Assembly (NCBI GenBank): GCA_019787685.1
Contig: JAHNUO010000004.1
Location: forward strand, 1,426,001 to 1,490,000
Length of the DNA: 64,000 bases
Source: Chiua virens
Taxonomy: Eukaryota; Basidiomycota; Agaricomycetes; Boletales; Boletaceae
Direction: 5' to 3'
The position numbers were made by a program, and so were the translations under genes. The notes below the pieces were generated by a model. The model saw only the letters and a list, made by a program, of their open reading frames with translations, was not told the DNA's origin and ran no database searches. This document shows positions 50,452 through 63,900 of the stretch, piece after piece (the first letter of the stretch is position 1; each line of letters opens with the position of its first letter).

Positions 50452-51470
50452 CTAGTGAGCCTCGGAATCAAAGACGGTCTGGTGGCCCTGTGTGGGGATA
50501 TGTTCGCTGATCGTACCCGGGTAATATGCAGCGTCGGGGACGCCAGTCTCATCTAGACCCTCGGCGGCTTCGATAATCTCATACAGTCTCGAAGCCACTT
50601 CCGGCGGGGGCACACGCCCTCCCAAGATATCCCGGGCAGGCACGGGCGACCCGTAAAACTCACGATTCGCATCCTTGCGTTCGATCAGAACAGTGCCCTC
50701 GAGCGACAGCCCCGCAAAGAGCCCTACCGCACATGTCATCAGCGACATCCACCGCCGCGTTAAGTCGCACACCCACCTTTGCTCTTCGAATACGAAAACA
50801 TGCTCGCGGGATGTGCCAAACTGGCCTGGACACTGCCCCCTGTACCGATTGGACCCGCGGCTGCGCTCACGTTGCCCCCAATTGTGACGTTCCCGCCTAT
50901 CGAGAACGCACGCACGGCGTCCTCGGAGTTGAGGACGATGACAAAGTCGGTGATGTCGGCGCCGATTTGGAGACCCCAGCCCTAGACCGCCCGTGGCGAT
51001 GCAGGAGGGGGCAGACCAAGAGCCGTCGGGGAGGCGGGCGATGACGAGGCCTGAGCCGGCTTTACCTGAGAACATGAAACCGGCTTTGATGACTTGGAAA
51101 ACGGCGAGGCCTGAGGGTACGGCAGGTGGGTATGGCAACGATGAGAGCGCCAGGGCGGTGACATACCTCGTGCATGCTGTAGAACGGCTTTGGGGACGGA
51201 GTTGAGTGCGGACTCGGGGTGGTTGGGATCCGCTGTTTCGAATGTATGGAGAGCATGTATAGGTCAGACGGGTGACTGGGAGGTTGAAAGAGGCTGACCA
51301 AGGAAACTTGCCAAAATCTTGGCGGCTTTGTCTGCCTCACCAGGGAGGCTGAAACCTTGGACGAAATCGCGGGAACCAGAGGCGACACGAGAAGAACCTT
51401 CCTTGACAAAGGCAGTTGCTTGAACGCTGGCTCGTTGAGCACCTCGCTTGAACTTGTCAAACATATCCAT
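50452..51470 (-). CDS. SYLF-domain protein (Ysc84/SH3YL1-like)
   Basis: SYLF proteins bind phosphoinositide membranes and actin, and act in endocytosis. The start at 51470 gives MDMFDKFKRGAQRASVQATA. After small exons comes SALNSVPKAVLQHA and the SYLF core GLAVFQVIKAGFMFSGKAGS, LPDGSWSAPSCIATGG. The next part, GLQIGADITDFVIVLNSEDA, is one base out of frame because of one G too many near 50980. GGNVTIGGNVSAAAGPIG and FSYSKSKG then join through an intron (GTGGGT to GGTAG) to GLFAGLSLEGTVLIERKDAN. The C-terminus is YYPGTISEHIPTQ. There is no SH3 domain, unlike yeast Ysc84. The call is secure. Confidence 0.87.
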
Positions 51471-51565
51471 GGTCGCGTTGAGGGAGAATAACGTATCAAG
51501 CGCCTTTATTTCATAGAGGTTTATGTAATACGCAGTAGTCTAGTAGTACTAGTCTAGTAGTATAC

Positions 51566-52645
51566 TCATGTCCGTTTCTTTTGCTCCTGTGCCCATACCT
51601 TGCGTTGGTATTCGAGTATTATAGGAACAAGCTCAAAGAGCCCAAACTCTGGCCAATATGCATCTACCATGTGAATCTGCGTATCTTCACAACACTTTCG
51701 GAAGATGAGTTCCAGATTAGAGCTTTCTGGGCACTGGCAACTCACCTGCCAGGTCAAGAATCCACTTAGCCGTCTCACCCCACTTGTGCGTACAAAAATG
51801 TCAAGCGGAGGACAACCTGCAAGCGAGGTAGATAAGTGAGAGTCGATTGACTCCTCAGTGATCGTGCTGGGCAACCAAAATCAGCGAGACTCTTCTCAAA
51901 TGGGAGTATACTCACCTTCCATCTAGATCGCCAGCGTCAATCGCTTCATTGATGGAACTCTGGACTGCGGTCGTCATCTCATCTTGTGACGCATAGGGTG
52001 CACAAACATTGAGGATTGCACTGTCATGGTTGTGGTCAATTTTATGCACACAAAGAAGAAACAGACGCACATGTTGTTGTGCCGGGTCATATTCTCTGCC
52101 TTTTCGATAGCTACCTGCACGTTTGGAGGGAGGAGCTCGCGTCTTCCCAAAACGTTTAAGCGGACACCGTGTCGATCGAGTATCTCACTTTGCCACATGA
52201 ATGAGACTCGCGACTTCAAAGTTGGAAACGAACGTACCCGCACTGTGCCATCTCGACAAGCCTCTCCTCGGCGAGTTTCATGATGGTGTCTACCTCTTCT
52301 TCTGGCCGCTTAAAGTTCTCGATCGCAAACGCATACACGGTCACGCAATGTATACGCAGGCGTAGGCAAAGTTCTAGGACCTAGCGCAGCGACATGTGAG
52401 GGTGTTGGGTATCTTGACATGGTGGAGATACATACCCAGAGCAGATTCTTGAACCCATCTGGATGGCCTTCTTTGCCTCCTTTGCCCAGTCTCCTTGCAT
52501 ATCTCCTGTTCCCGTCCATTTCAAAAGAGATATGCCTGGGCATTGGGCCTGTTGCGAGGATGTCGAGAAAGAGATATATGAGCCATATCTTGATGTACGC
52601 GATGGGCGAGCGAATAAACGCGACGAGTGCGGTCGGTATAATCAT
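51566..52645 (-). CDS. Dehydrodolichyl diphosphate synthase (cis-prenyltransferase, Rer2/Srt1 type)
   Basis: It adds isopentenyl units in cis to make the dolichol precursor used in protein glycosylation, at the ER or lipid droplets. The ATG at 52645 gives MIIPTALVAFIRSPIAYIKI, a hydrophobic N-terminus. The catalytic-Asp motif FEMDGNRRYARRLG and HPDGFKNLLWVLELCLRLRI follow after a short intron. Then come FAIENFKRPEEEVDTIMKLA, EILDRHGVRLNVLGRRELLP, ENMTRHNN and the C-terminal motif RTSGVRRLSGFLTWQ. The end is EYQRKVWAQEQKKRT. All introns keep frame. The closing RxG motif of active homodimeric types cannot be judged clearly here. It shares an 81-base divergent promoter with the next gene. Confidence 0.9.
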
Positions 52646-52726
52646 GAAGTGACGTTGACATGCACAGCCACACGTTACAGAGCCAAAGCACGTGCTGACT
52701 GGTCGGGTTGCTTTCTCGCTTTGACA
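52646..52726. promoter_or_regulatory. Divergent promoter, cis-prenyltransferase / NPP
   Basis: Eighty-one bases separate the start codons at 52645 (minus) and 52727 (plus); promoter sharing is unavoidable. Confidence 0.5.
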
Positions 52727-54833
52727 ATGACCGTCTCAACAGACGAAGAACGTCCCCTCCTCAACGAAGACCAGCTCAAGCCTACCCCTCCTAATTCTTA
52801 TACCCATTTCAAGTTACTCGCTGCTTTCGTCGCCCTCGGCCTCTTGTGCTACGGCGGCGTCGTATACCTTGGCGCGCAGACGCCCTCAGGACCCGATTCG
52901 AGCAGGAATCCAACCCTATTTTCGAATGGCACCCACCAGTTTAGGCGCACCGTCATTCTCATTTCCATAGATGGCCTTAGGCAAGTTCTCTCATTAGGTT
53001 TGGTTCGCGTCCTTATCGTCTACAGCGCGAGCTACCTTGACCGCGGCTTGACTCCCCATTTGCTCGACATCAGCCAGCAGGGCTTGAGAGCAAAGTCCAT
53101 GAAGCCCGTCTTCCCGGTCAGTTCTTTTCTCATCTTGTATGCCATTGCTCAACTACTATGCCAGACGTTGACTTTTCCGTGAGTTCCAATCAAAGACCTC
53201 TTGCACAGCTGACAGTTTGGCATGTAGGAACCACTGGACTTTGATGTATGCTACATTCATTTGACTCTCTTCATTGTCTAACGCTAATTCCGCAGGACCG
53301 GCTTATATGCGGAGTCACACGGCATCATCGCCAATGTGCGTCCGATGTTTTTTGCTCACAATGTTTACTCAGATCGCGTCTTAGAACTTCTGGGATCCCG
53401 TAACGACCACCGAGTTCTGGTACAATCGCCCTGAATCCAATAATTTGGCCCAGTGGTGGTATGGCGAGCCAGTAAGCTCCCTTGTCATCATACATAGTTG
53501 TGTTCACGAACCAGTGCATTAGATCTGGGAGACGGCTGGACGTGCTGGCGTCGTTACTGCGAATCAGATGTGGTACATTTTCTTGTCACTCTATGCGCCT
53601 GCTTCGGATCCTCACATATAAAAGGCCTGGCCCACCCATCACACTCTCTGGAGAATCTCCAACTTATTACGTTCCTTTCCGCGATAAAACTGCCCTTCAG
53701 ATAAAGTTGGATCAGATCCTGCAATGGGTCGACATTGACGACATAGAAAAGAGGCCAGAACTTATTCTCAGTGAGTCGTCTTGGTATCGAGAAATCGCAA
53801 TTTGCTCATCCAGGGATAGCATACGAACCATCATTGGACCAAGCCGGTCACGCATATGGTCCCAATTCCGCCCCTGTCAATGTAAGTCGGTCATCAATGT
53901 TTATACGTTCCCTGGATATTGAACGACTCAATCATCGTGCTCGCAGGAAACGCTCGAGAAGATTGATCTCTTCGCTCGTGATCTTCATAATTCCCTTTTG
54001 GCCCGCAACCTATCCCAGATAGTAGATGTGATTTTCGTCAGCGACCATGGAATGGCCGATACCAGTGAGCCTGAGTGGATTTACTTGGATAATGATGAAA
54101 TACTTGGTGCGTTTCCTTTTTCGAAATGAAGCGGGATCTGGTTTATCCTTTACCCTTATAGGCGATGCATGGAAGAACGTCACGCACAATGATGGATGGC
54201 CCTCTTTCGGACTTCGTTTCTCTGAAGGGACAGATGAAACAGCTATGCTAGAGCAACTCATTCGTGCATCTAACTATCCACAATACAGTGGCAAGTTCGA
54301 AGTGTACACAGCAGAATCGTACGCTGGTGGTATGTACTTGTGTTCATCCCTTCAAAGTTGGATGGATGAATTGTTGTCAAGGGTATCTTGAAGAAGCGAC
54401 CTCCATGCCCGCCCGCTACCACTTTTCTACCAATGAGCGAATTGCTCCTATCTGGGTTGTTCCGACGCTCGGGTATGCCTTGACCAACAAGGAGATGGGT
54501 ACAGATGGAATGAGTATCGGTGTAAGTAGCTTCCTCTTCCCTGGCTTGCACGTTGATATTGATCACTCGCCAAAGAACCACGGCTATGACAATGAGGACT
54601 TCGCCATGCACGCGTCGTTCGTCGCTCACGGTCCCTTCTCGCATGGTGCCAAACTCTACTCGTCTGATATCGAATCCTCTGCTTGGCATTCTGTGATCGA
54701 CGACACCTATATCATCCCTACGTTCCCTAACATCGAGCTTTACAACCTCATCACACGTTTACTTGGCATCGAAGCTTGGGCGGCGCTCAACAACGGAACT
54801 GCAGGCTTCTGGGACAAGTATGTTGATGCTTGA
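52727..54833 (+). CDS. Ectonucleotide pyrophosphatase/phosphodiesterase (NPP family)
   Basis: NPP enzymes hydrolyse nucleotide or phospholipid phosphodiesters outside the cell or in the lumen. The ATG at 52727 gives MTVSTDEERPLLNEDQL, then a membrane anchor LLAAFVALGLLCYGGVVYLG, so it is a type II membrane protein. The first metal site is VILISIDGLR. The nucleophile region TFPNHWTLMTGLYAESHGII is split by introns near 53180-53300. Later come FWDPVTTTEFWYNRPES, YEPSLDQAGHAYGPNS and VIFVSDHGMAD. The C-terminal half has HGYDNEDFAMHASFVAHGPF, where the third metal-site Asp and His lie. It ends GTAGFWDKYVDA. All motif residues are present, so an active enzyme is expected. It converges on midasin with a 126-base gap. 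Confidence 0.9.
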
Positions 54834-54959
54834 GGCATTGTTGCGCTTCCACGTTCTTGGTGAACGCCAGCGTCGATAGTCTAGAATAGATGCTCTCCGA
54901 CCCGCAGCTCTATTAATAATGCTATACAAGTGAAAGGATGTACATAATCATCTTGCTAC

Positions 54960-57900
54960 CTATTCCTCATTTACCTTCTCAAAGAACTCCCTTAGTGTAT
55001 CTGCCAAAACCCTCGGTAATGCCTCCACGTCTCGAAGCACCACGTAGTATTCGAAAGGGAAGGAGTCCAAGTAACGTTCCATTGTGAGCTCCATCTGGCC
55101 TGTCGTCGGTGAAGCCTTGTAGGACACCTGCGACAGTGTCAGTATGGAAGATTGATTCTGATTTTCGCTCGACGCGGCACCAGCAGCATTCGACATATTC
55201 GACGCATGGTTGAGCGCATCGACGACGATAAAGACCACCATCACTCTCATCCCTCGCGCCTTCCTCAACAATCTCCTCAATCGCTCGTGATCCTGACAGA
55301 TCCCGTCGGAAATGATAATCTCGAGCTGCCACAGTTCCCGCCCGCTCGCACTCCCCGACCGCTCGCGTGCAGCTTCGAGCACGCCCAGCGACCCTTCGAG
55401 GAACGCAGCCACGTCCGTGCGCGACTGGGAGAACGTGAACGCGTTCAGGACGCGTCCGCCTTCCGTCGGCGACGCACCCCAATCCTTTCCCCCCGCCGCA
55501 TCCGCGCCGAACCCCCGCACGAGCTCCCATCCCTGGCCGAAACGCGCCACGCCTACCTCGCCCACCTCAAGCTTCCCAAGCGCCTGCACAACCAACACGA
55601 CCGTCTGGTACGCGAGGTGCACCGCACCACCGCCCCCCGCGCCTCCGTTGCGCATGGACGCCGAGTCGTCGACGGCGAGCAGGACTTGGTACTCGCGCCC
55701 ACTCGGTTTGACGCGGCGCATCCAGATCCGGTCTTTGGTGTACTCGCTGGCGACCCATCCCACGACGCGCCGCATGTTGAGGCGTTTGCCGCTCCGGAAG
55801 TCGCCTCGAAGGCGTGTCGCATGCGTCGGGGCGAGGATGAGCCGGAGGGATTCGCACAGCGCGAGCGCGAGCGGCGCGGTCAGCGTTGTATAGAGGGTCC
55901 AGAGATGTGAGGCAGAGGTTGGGGTGGGGTTCGAAGCATGGTTTATCAAGGTGCTGAGGACAAGCTCCGAAGCGGGCGTCTCTGATTCGGGTTCCATATC
56001 GGTTTCGGTTTCGGCTTTGGGCGCGGATAGGTCCGGATGATAGGATGTCTCTCCAAGGGCGCTGCCGCCATCTCGTTCCGTGTGGACAACGGCGCCGTCG
56101 ACATCGGACGCAGGACGCTCAGCCGATTTCTCGGCTTCCAACCTCTCCATCGCAACGTCTTTTGCCTCCTTCAGATCTGGTTTTGCGTCCGAGGCATCGA
56201 ACGCGTCGATATCCATGGCATCAGTATCTGCTTCGTGTCCCTCATCAACCAGCTTGAGTTCGCTGAGTTTTGCAACCTGCTCCTCGCCTGCGGGACCGAG
56301 CGCCTGTATATCATCGCTCTCTGGTGCATCTTCTTGGTGTGCGTATTCGACTTGTTCTGGGTGAGCGGATTGAGGGATTGGTAACGGTTGGGACTGGTCA
56401 TCTGGTCCAAAGATCTCATCGAAACGTTGTTGGACTTCTTTGAGCACATCCCCAAGGGTTCGCAGGGGATTAGGAGCTGGAGCAGGGGGTGGTTGGCGGG
56501 CATTGGCGGGACCACGCTGCGTGCCTTCGGCGGTTGAGCTAGGCTCTAGAGGTTGGGGTTGAGCATTGGATGCCGAAGGGGGTATAGGTTGAGATTGGTT
56601 GTCATCGATGGACCTGTAAAGATTGTTTGCGAACGTTATCAAACGGGCAGGTGACAATGAATACATACTGCTCTTTTCTGGGCTCGGGTTCTCTGGAAGT
56701 TTCATTCCCATCGAGGCCCATGTCGACTTGAGTGGGCTCGGAACCTTGTTGTCCCTCCCGGGCACTGTCCCTGGGCCTTGGCTCACTCTCAGCCGTCCCA
56801 GCGTCACCTTCACCAGCGGTGAGATCGGGCTGAGCGACGGCGTCGTTCTTGGTTTCCTCGTCAGCATTGTCTGATTCCTCGTCCATCTTATTTTCATCGA
56901 CGGCTCGCGGCGCTTGTTGTTCCGTGTCCTGCGGCTCGGCAGATGTTGAGTCGTCATCAGGAGTATGATCTCTTTCTCGCCCCTCGTCCACATCCTCGGC
57001 CATCTGAGCATCCGACTCGTGCTCTTCGTTGCTGAGGTCTTCCATGCCCATGTCGTCTTCATGATCATCCCGCTTTTCCCGGTCCTCGTCAAGGCGCATG
57101 TCATCCGGGAGGTCAAGGGTGTCGGCCTCTGGAATATGCTCGTCCATCGGGGCACCAGAGGCATTTGGAGGTTCCATCTCCCCCGAAGCATTCTCATCAC
57201 TTCCGTCGTTTTCTGCCTCCCCGTCCTTCTCCTCCTGTTTCCCTTCCTCTCTCGCGTCTTTATCATCCTTATCATCCTTCTTTTCGCTCTTCTTTTCGGT
57301 TCCTTGCTTCCTTTCCTTTGCCACGACGTCCGGGTCTTTTTGCGCATTCTCCTGCGACCCATCATGCTGCAGCTCGTCCTCCGCTTCTCCATCGTCTTCA
57401 TCTCCTTTATCGCCCCACAGCTTCTCGTCGACAGCAGCCGGATCTGACTTGTCCAGCTTACCCAGTTGCTCGTCTGGCCCTTCCTCCTCCTCTCCTTCCT
57501 CCTCGTTCTCGTCCCCTTCTTCAGGTTCGGACACGTCCTCCATCTCGCCATCAAAGTCCTCGTTCATCTCAATTGTATTTTCCTCGTCCTTGCCTTTTTC
57601 TCGCTGCATTTCTTCGTCGCCGTCGTCACCTCGGAGTCCCTCCACCTGACTCTCATCTTCGATATCTTTGCTAACGTTCTCGTTTCCAGTGCCCTCACCA
57701 AGACCTGTTCCACCAAGCTCCGTCGCGTGTCCCTTGTCGTCGCCGGTAGCCTCGCCCTCTTCGGTCTCAGGAGGGATACAGAACCCTTGCGTTCCGAGCG
57801 TGTGTACGACGGAGCAGACGACGTAGTCCAGCTTGAACACTGCGCGGGTCCACCTGGCCAGACTATCGAGCAAATCGCCTGCAAAGGCCAAGAAACGCGA

Positions 57901-60900
57901 CAAGAACGGGAGCACGCGCTTCAACGCGCGCTGACGCGACGCATGCGGGAGACAAGACAGATGGGCACTCGCGTGGTGCAGCTGGTCGCCGAGTGAGGGA
58001 AGGTCGAGGAGAGCTGTAAAGCGTATTGTGGTCTGGACGCCGAGTCGAATGTAATTATCCTTGGCTTCTGCGGTTTCGGAGGTTGGTCCGGGCACCGGAG
58101 CCAACTCGGAGCATTGATGAAGCATGGACTGGATGGTCACTAGGAGCGCGTCGATGATGTTGTCCACGTTTTCGACGGCATCGCCAGGCAAAGACTGAGT
58201 TGACTGAGAGAATGAGAAGCTGCCTTGCTCGCGGATCCACTCAGTGGTTGGTTTGAGGATATAGATCAGCTGAGGACAAGTCGTTGCCATCTCCTCGAGT
58301 TGTGCCGGAAGGTCGCCGAGGTGAGTTGCAGCCCCTACGATGGTATCATAATCATCTACAGATGGTCAGATTTTACATACTGTCCAGATCTTGGGAACTT
58401 ACCTCGAAGCAGGACGGATGGCAAGATGACTTGATAAGATCGCAGCACCTTGGAGACACGGTCTTGCCACATACGTGCTGAGGTGGTGAGCACTTGACAT
58501 CTCCCTATGAGATCGACGATATCGATGCTCTTCTCTACTTGGGAGAAGATATTCATGCCTTCAGCCAACTCTTCCAATGCGCGAACAGAATGATGCAAAG
58601 CATTGTGCATTGCTCCGATCTTCTCATGCGTCTTGATTATGATCGTCTCTGAGTTTTCTGAAAGAATCTGGAGCCGTTCTGTTTGCTGGCGAAGTGTTGT
58701 AAATTGAGAAAGGACTTCGGATAACCTAGATATGATGAATCCGGGTCAAACGTATCCTGGCGACAGGTGATCCAGTTGGGTGCTTACCCTGATCTGCCCT
58801 CCAATGCCAAAAAGTACCCTGATTCTACCAGAGAGACGCCTCGAGAAAGGTCCCGCGTCCCCACAGTCTGAGTGGTGGCCAGAAAGTACGTTTCTAAGGG
58901 CCGGAAGACATCCGCGCAGCCGATCAAAGTAGTGTTCCGCTTTCTCTAAAGGATGGCGTTGTACCACTCGAGGGAATCAATGGCTGATTACGGATCCAAT
59001 ATTCGTCTTTCAGCTTGTTCAGAATTTCGGGTTTGACATTGTAGGCCAAGCCACCACGTTTGAGCTCTTTGAGGAGATCACTGCAGGCCTTTCTTTTACG
59101 GAGAAGAAGGTTTTTCTTATACTTTTCTCGCCTTTCTTTGGTTAGTTCCGGAGGAATGGTTTGGTTTGCGAGGTCTCGAGCAGTCGTGATGATCTCTAAA
59201 GAGAGTTGTTCCACATCCTCGGCAGAATACTGGGCAAGGAATTGACGGATCGTATTGCTAATGAAGCCGTCGAACCTTCCTAAGGTCTGGTGAAGATTCC
59301 CGAGGTGAGACGGGACGGAAGCCAAACTCGAGGCAACGTCCGCGAAAGCGTCCTTGGACGGAAGTGAATGTAAGGTCGGGAAAAGAACCCGCTCCGCCTG
59401 ATGTTGGCCCTCGGCGTCTCCAGCAAATAGAGGATTCATTTTGTCGACGATGGGCTGCCTCAGCACATCACGGAACTTGCGGATGATCTTGTAAAGTTGA
59501 TGGTGCGTCCTTTGCGCACTTTGTTTCAAGGCCTGGACAGTTGATATCCTTCCAACTGGCGAGCTTGATGAACGCTTCGATTTCCTTCTCCAGTCCTCGC
59601 CTTTGATCCCTCGACGACACGGAAAGCTGTGGGACAAAAAGACAGAAGTATCGCCAAGAGGAGTGGACGATACGGCCGACTTGATGCAGCGCACTTTGAT
59701 GGACACGTAATTCTTGAGGTGCTATGAGGTCTATGAAACCCTCGAAGCTCCGGAGAAGGTCAAGGCGGACTTGGAATTGACCGAGGGGGCTGGATTGAAT
59801 GAATTCGTCCAGTAGGGATGGGAGTTGTCTGAGGTAGCGATCTAGGCTGCCGGCGTCGCCATCTGCAGTTTCCTCCGCAGCGTTCAATGGTCCTCGTATC
59901 AAGACTTCGTAAAGACGGAACCAAAACTCGGCCACACCATCGACGAACGATCGGCTCTGAGATTCCAGCAGCCTCTTCCAACACGACAACTCTAACCTCC
60001 TCCACTCGACGATGAGCGTGGTCAACTCATGCTGATGTTGCTTGAGGCTGTTGTCACGATTTGCATACATTTCCCAGTCCTCCGTCTGCATCAGCAATTG
60101 CTCCAGGGCTGATAAAAACTTGGCAATGGGACTACTGAAACCAAATGCCAAAATGATGTTACAACGATCGAGGAGGATGCTGGAGTACCATCTGATCTGG
60201 CCAGTCTCGCAGGATAGCAGTAAGTCGAGCGCGAAGGGATCGGACTACGCTTGATGCTTTCTTCGCCTCAGAGGGATTTGCATCGGTATAGAAATTGAAG
60301 GGTTTTGAAGGAGAGCCAGGGTTGCCAAGTACCTCCATAAGGTGTCCATGGAGAACAGAGAGCTGGAGATGTAATGACTGCCCGTCCAATGAATGTGGTA
60401 ATAATGATGGATGCGTATTGATCCAGGACCGCAGGAACATTTGTCGTAGAGCGCCTGAACTGACTTGTAGCCTGCTTGATCTCGGGAACATTCCCCATGA
60501 GTTCCAGATGAAGATCGAGCAGCTGCCGTTGCCGATCCTGAGTCAGATGGTGTGTTGGCTTGTCATTGGTATGCGCGTCAGGAAGCTCAGAAGGGTAAAG
60601 AGCATCCTCAAAAGTGGGAAATAGCTCCAGAAACTCCCTTTCCTCAACTTCGGCCTCTGTCGAACCGTCATGCGTCGTCGAGCTTGTCCGATATAAAGAG
60701 TTGAGCTCCTGCGCTCTCTTATCCTCATGGGCTCGATCTATTGACCAGAGACGATAGGCTTGTTCATAGACAGTCCTAACGGTCGTCGGTGCGGACGGGG
60801 AGCTGACAATGTACCGCCGCGGCGATCTTCAATACGACAAGCTCTGCAGCGGGGAGATTCGCACTTGTAGACGAGGTTTGAACTAGCTGTGCGCTGCGTG

Positions 60901-63900
60901 TAGAGGGGAATACGACCAGTTTAGTCACCAGTTCGGCGGTGGAGTTTTGCAAGGACTGCTGGGAAGCCCAGCGTATGAGGTGAAGGCCCAGCCGAAGCTC
61001 TGCAAATACCAAACGGAGGATGCACGTAATGTCGTCAAACTCGGTGTAAATGGTTTCTATGCGCTGACAAAATCCTGAGATCGATTCTTGAACAACAACC
61101 TCGCGGTCCAAGGCGGAAGCATCTCTCGACTCTAGACTATGCGCCAGGTCATCAATTTTGGAAGGGTGGATCACTTGGCTGATAAATTGTGACACCTCCA
61201 GCCAATAAGCGTGCAGGTTCATTATGTTGTTCCGAGTTGGGATATTCACCGACGCGCGGGAGGTCTCGAGTACATCCTTGGCGCAAGCGTCAAGATAGGC
61301 AATAACATCATTTGTTTTGTTGGCCGCTGTTCGGAGCTCTAGCTGGGTGTGGAATGCGACCTGTTGTGTCAGGAAATCTGCCTGGTCTTGAGCATAGGCT
61401 GCGGCGTTGCGTATCATCGCGGCGGGGTCGATGGGTACATTGGGAACAAAAAGTTCAAGAACGACCCTGCTCAACGCAATCCAACATCGTCCGAGTTGAG
61501 ACGCTGCAGCCTCCCCTGACGAGAGTATGTCCACATTGTATTGCAACGCCGTAATTAGGTGGTGAATGCTCTTCCTCAATGGTTCGTGATTCATCCGTCC
61601 CAAGAGATCGACGAGAATCTTCGACGCCTCTACGTCGACTTTGGAAAGGGTCGTGTGCATATGATCCAGGATGATTCCATCAATCGAAGTCGCAAAGCAA
61701 GAGGCGACCTCGAAACACGATAAGTCTGCGTTACGTAGAAGCTTCCCTCACTCACCAAGACTACACTTTGATTGAACAACGCAGTGAGTTGCTGGATCCG
61801 TGAAGTGTTCGAGAAACACTGTAGTACGGTTCGTCTAATATGACGCTTGACTGAACCTGTGTGCTCCTCGAGGGATGCCAACGAGACCCCCAAGATTTGA
61901 CTGCGAAAAGAATCAAAAGGGCGAGCACGCGCAGGACACGAATTCCTACCTATTTTCAAACGCGCTGAGAAGGTGAGTTGGATGACGGAGGAGTGGTCCA
62001 CTGGCACCCTAAAACAGGTGGTTCATTACGGAGTTCAATTCTAATTCTTGCTGCTTACCACTTCTGACTTTTTATAACCACAAGGCTTCAAGCCATTGGG
62101 TCTCTACGGTAGCGATGATACTGGGGGGGACTGGAACCATGTTATGAAACAAACGATAGTGAAATGTTGATGACATACTAGGACACTTCGCATCGTAACT
62201 CCATATCACATGTTGGTACGATGCGAATCGCTCCAGGTCTTCGTCTGGCTCTTCAAGTGCCGTCCCAATAAGCCGCTGGAATAGTTGAGAAACCACCTGC
62301 ACGCCACTATATTACCTATCTGTCGGATTCAATATTGTCGACTAGTGGACTCACATCTTTGTTTCCTGTATGAAGCTGACACAAAACCTGTAACTCGACC
62401 AGAAGAGAAACGGGGTTACAGGTCTTGCGATGACACGTATTCTCCCTAGGAATATGGGACATCCACTGCAACAGAGAATGAGGTCATTCAATGAACAATG
62501 CGAATACTTTCTTACGTCTTTGACTCGGCCGGATATACGCTCCAATCGTCCGGTCATATTTGACCCCAAGTGCACTGGCAAAGTCGCCACTGCAAGGGTT
62601 TCTAACCGCTCTCGGCTCGACGCTAGGACAAGCAAGTCAGGGTACAGATGTGACACTTTAGAAGACCCTATCATACCTAGTTCTAGAGGCGAACATGCCA
62701 ACAATTTGATTTCTACCGACGTGATCTCCGCAGGTCTGACTACACGTAATTGCGACCACATTTCTACCAATCCAAGACCAGACGACGGAGAGATTGCGTT
62801 CTCGAGAGTAGCAGACAAATGGGATAGACGTCGGAATACAGGTGGATGACTGTCAAGCGCCTTGGAGATGAGTTTCGATAGAACTTGAACACATGAGTAG
62901 TCGAAATCTTTTTGAGCCAAGACCTGACGAAGTTTGCCCGAAATGTTCAGAAGGTTCGCGGATGTAGTGTAATTCTGCAGCAAAGATCGTAAGATGGCTG
63001 AGATATTGAAACTAAGATACTTACGGATTGTGGGCCAAGTGAACCCGAGAGCACCCCTTCAAGTATCGTTTGAGCAACTATCTGTACTTCCGCCAGTGTC
63101 GACTGCAATGCCTCCATCAGATCCGGAGCGCACTTAGCCAACGCACTGTTGGGCGAGCCACTTGACTGAACTCGCCTAGCTTCACCACTCTTCTCAAACA
63201 GGATGGCAGCGAAAAGATGCAGAATTTCAAGTTTCAACGCATGGCGCGAGGAGTACTCTGCCCGTTCTGTACAGCAGGGACACGGTGGATAAACCATGAA
63301 ATCGTCCATCGGCTATATATTAAGCAAATTAAGTATACGGATGAAGAAGAGTGGAAGCAACTCTGTGAACACTTACCAATGCATCATCGAGTAGATGTGG
63401 AGTGATGTGGGATATTTTTTTCATCCTCGAAGAAATCTTTTGAGACGTGGCAATGAAGACTGGATCACCGAGTACCGAGCGCAGAAGTCCGTCAGGGAAC
63501 GATACTTCCAGATAACGCTTGAAGATCCGATGCAGATGCGGAGGGAATGACCTGACAGCAAAGCAGACGAGGGCACGAGATATTCGGTGATCGGAAGTAT
63601 CCACCATTGTGGGTACATGAACAACCAGGGAAGACAAAATTGAGTCGTGGTCGATACTAACGGCTGACATATGCAGGGATAGGTCATGCGAAGGCACTGA
63701 GAGGATCCCTCGGCGTGCTTGTTCGTGGGATGCATAACAAGCAGTCGTCGGCATTGAGCCAACGGGGAGGCGACAGTATGCAAGCATACGGGAAAGGTCC
63801 TCTTCAGTAAAGAAGTCAACAAAGAAACCTCCACGCTGCGATTGCGCATTGCTCTCGACAATTCACCGTATTGAGGGTCTACCGTCATAAGCAGACGGAA

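Noticed and set aside
55152..55910. 252-residue plus-strand open frame
   Set aside because: Antisense shadow of the high-GC midasin MIDAS domain.
56660..57554. Long Lys/Arg/Met-rich open frame continuous with the midasin C-terminus
   Set aside because: It is a +1 shadow of the acidic Asp/Glu-rich midasin segment; the acidic frame joins the MIDAS part through a proper intron at about 56612-56668.
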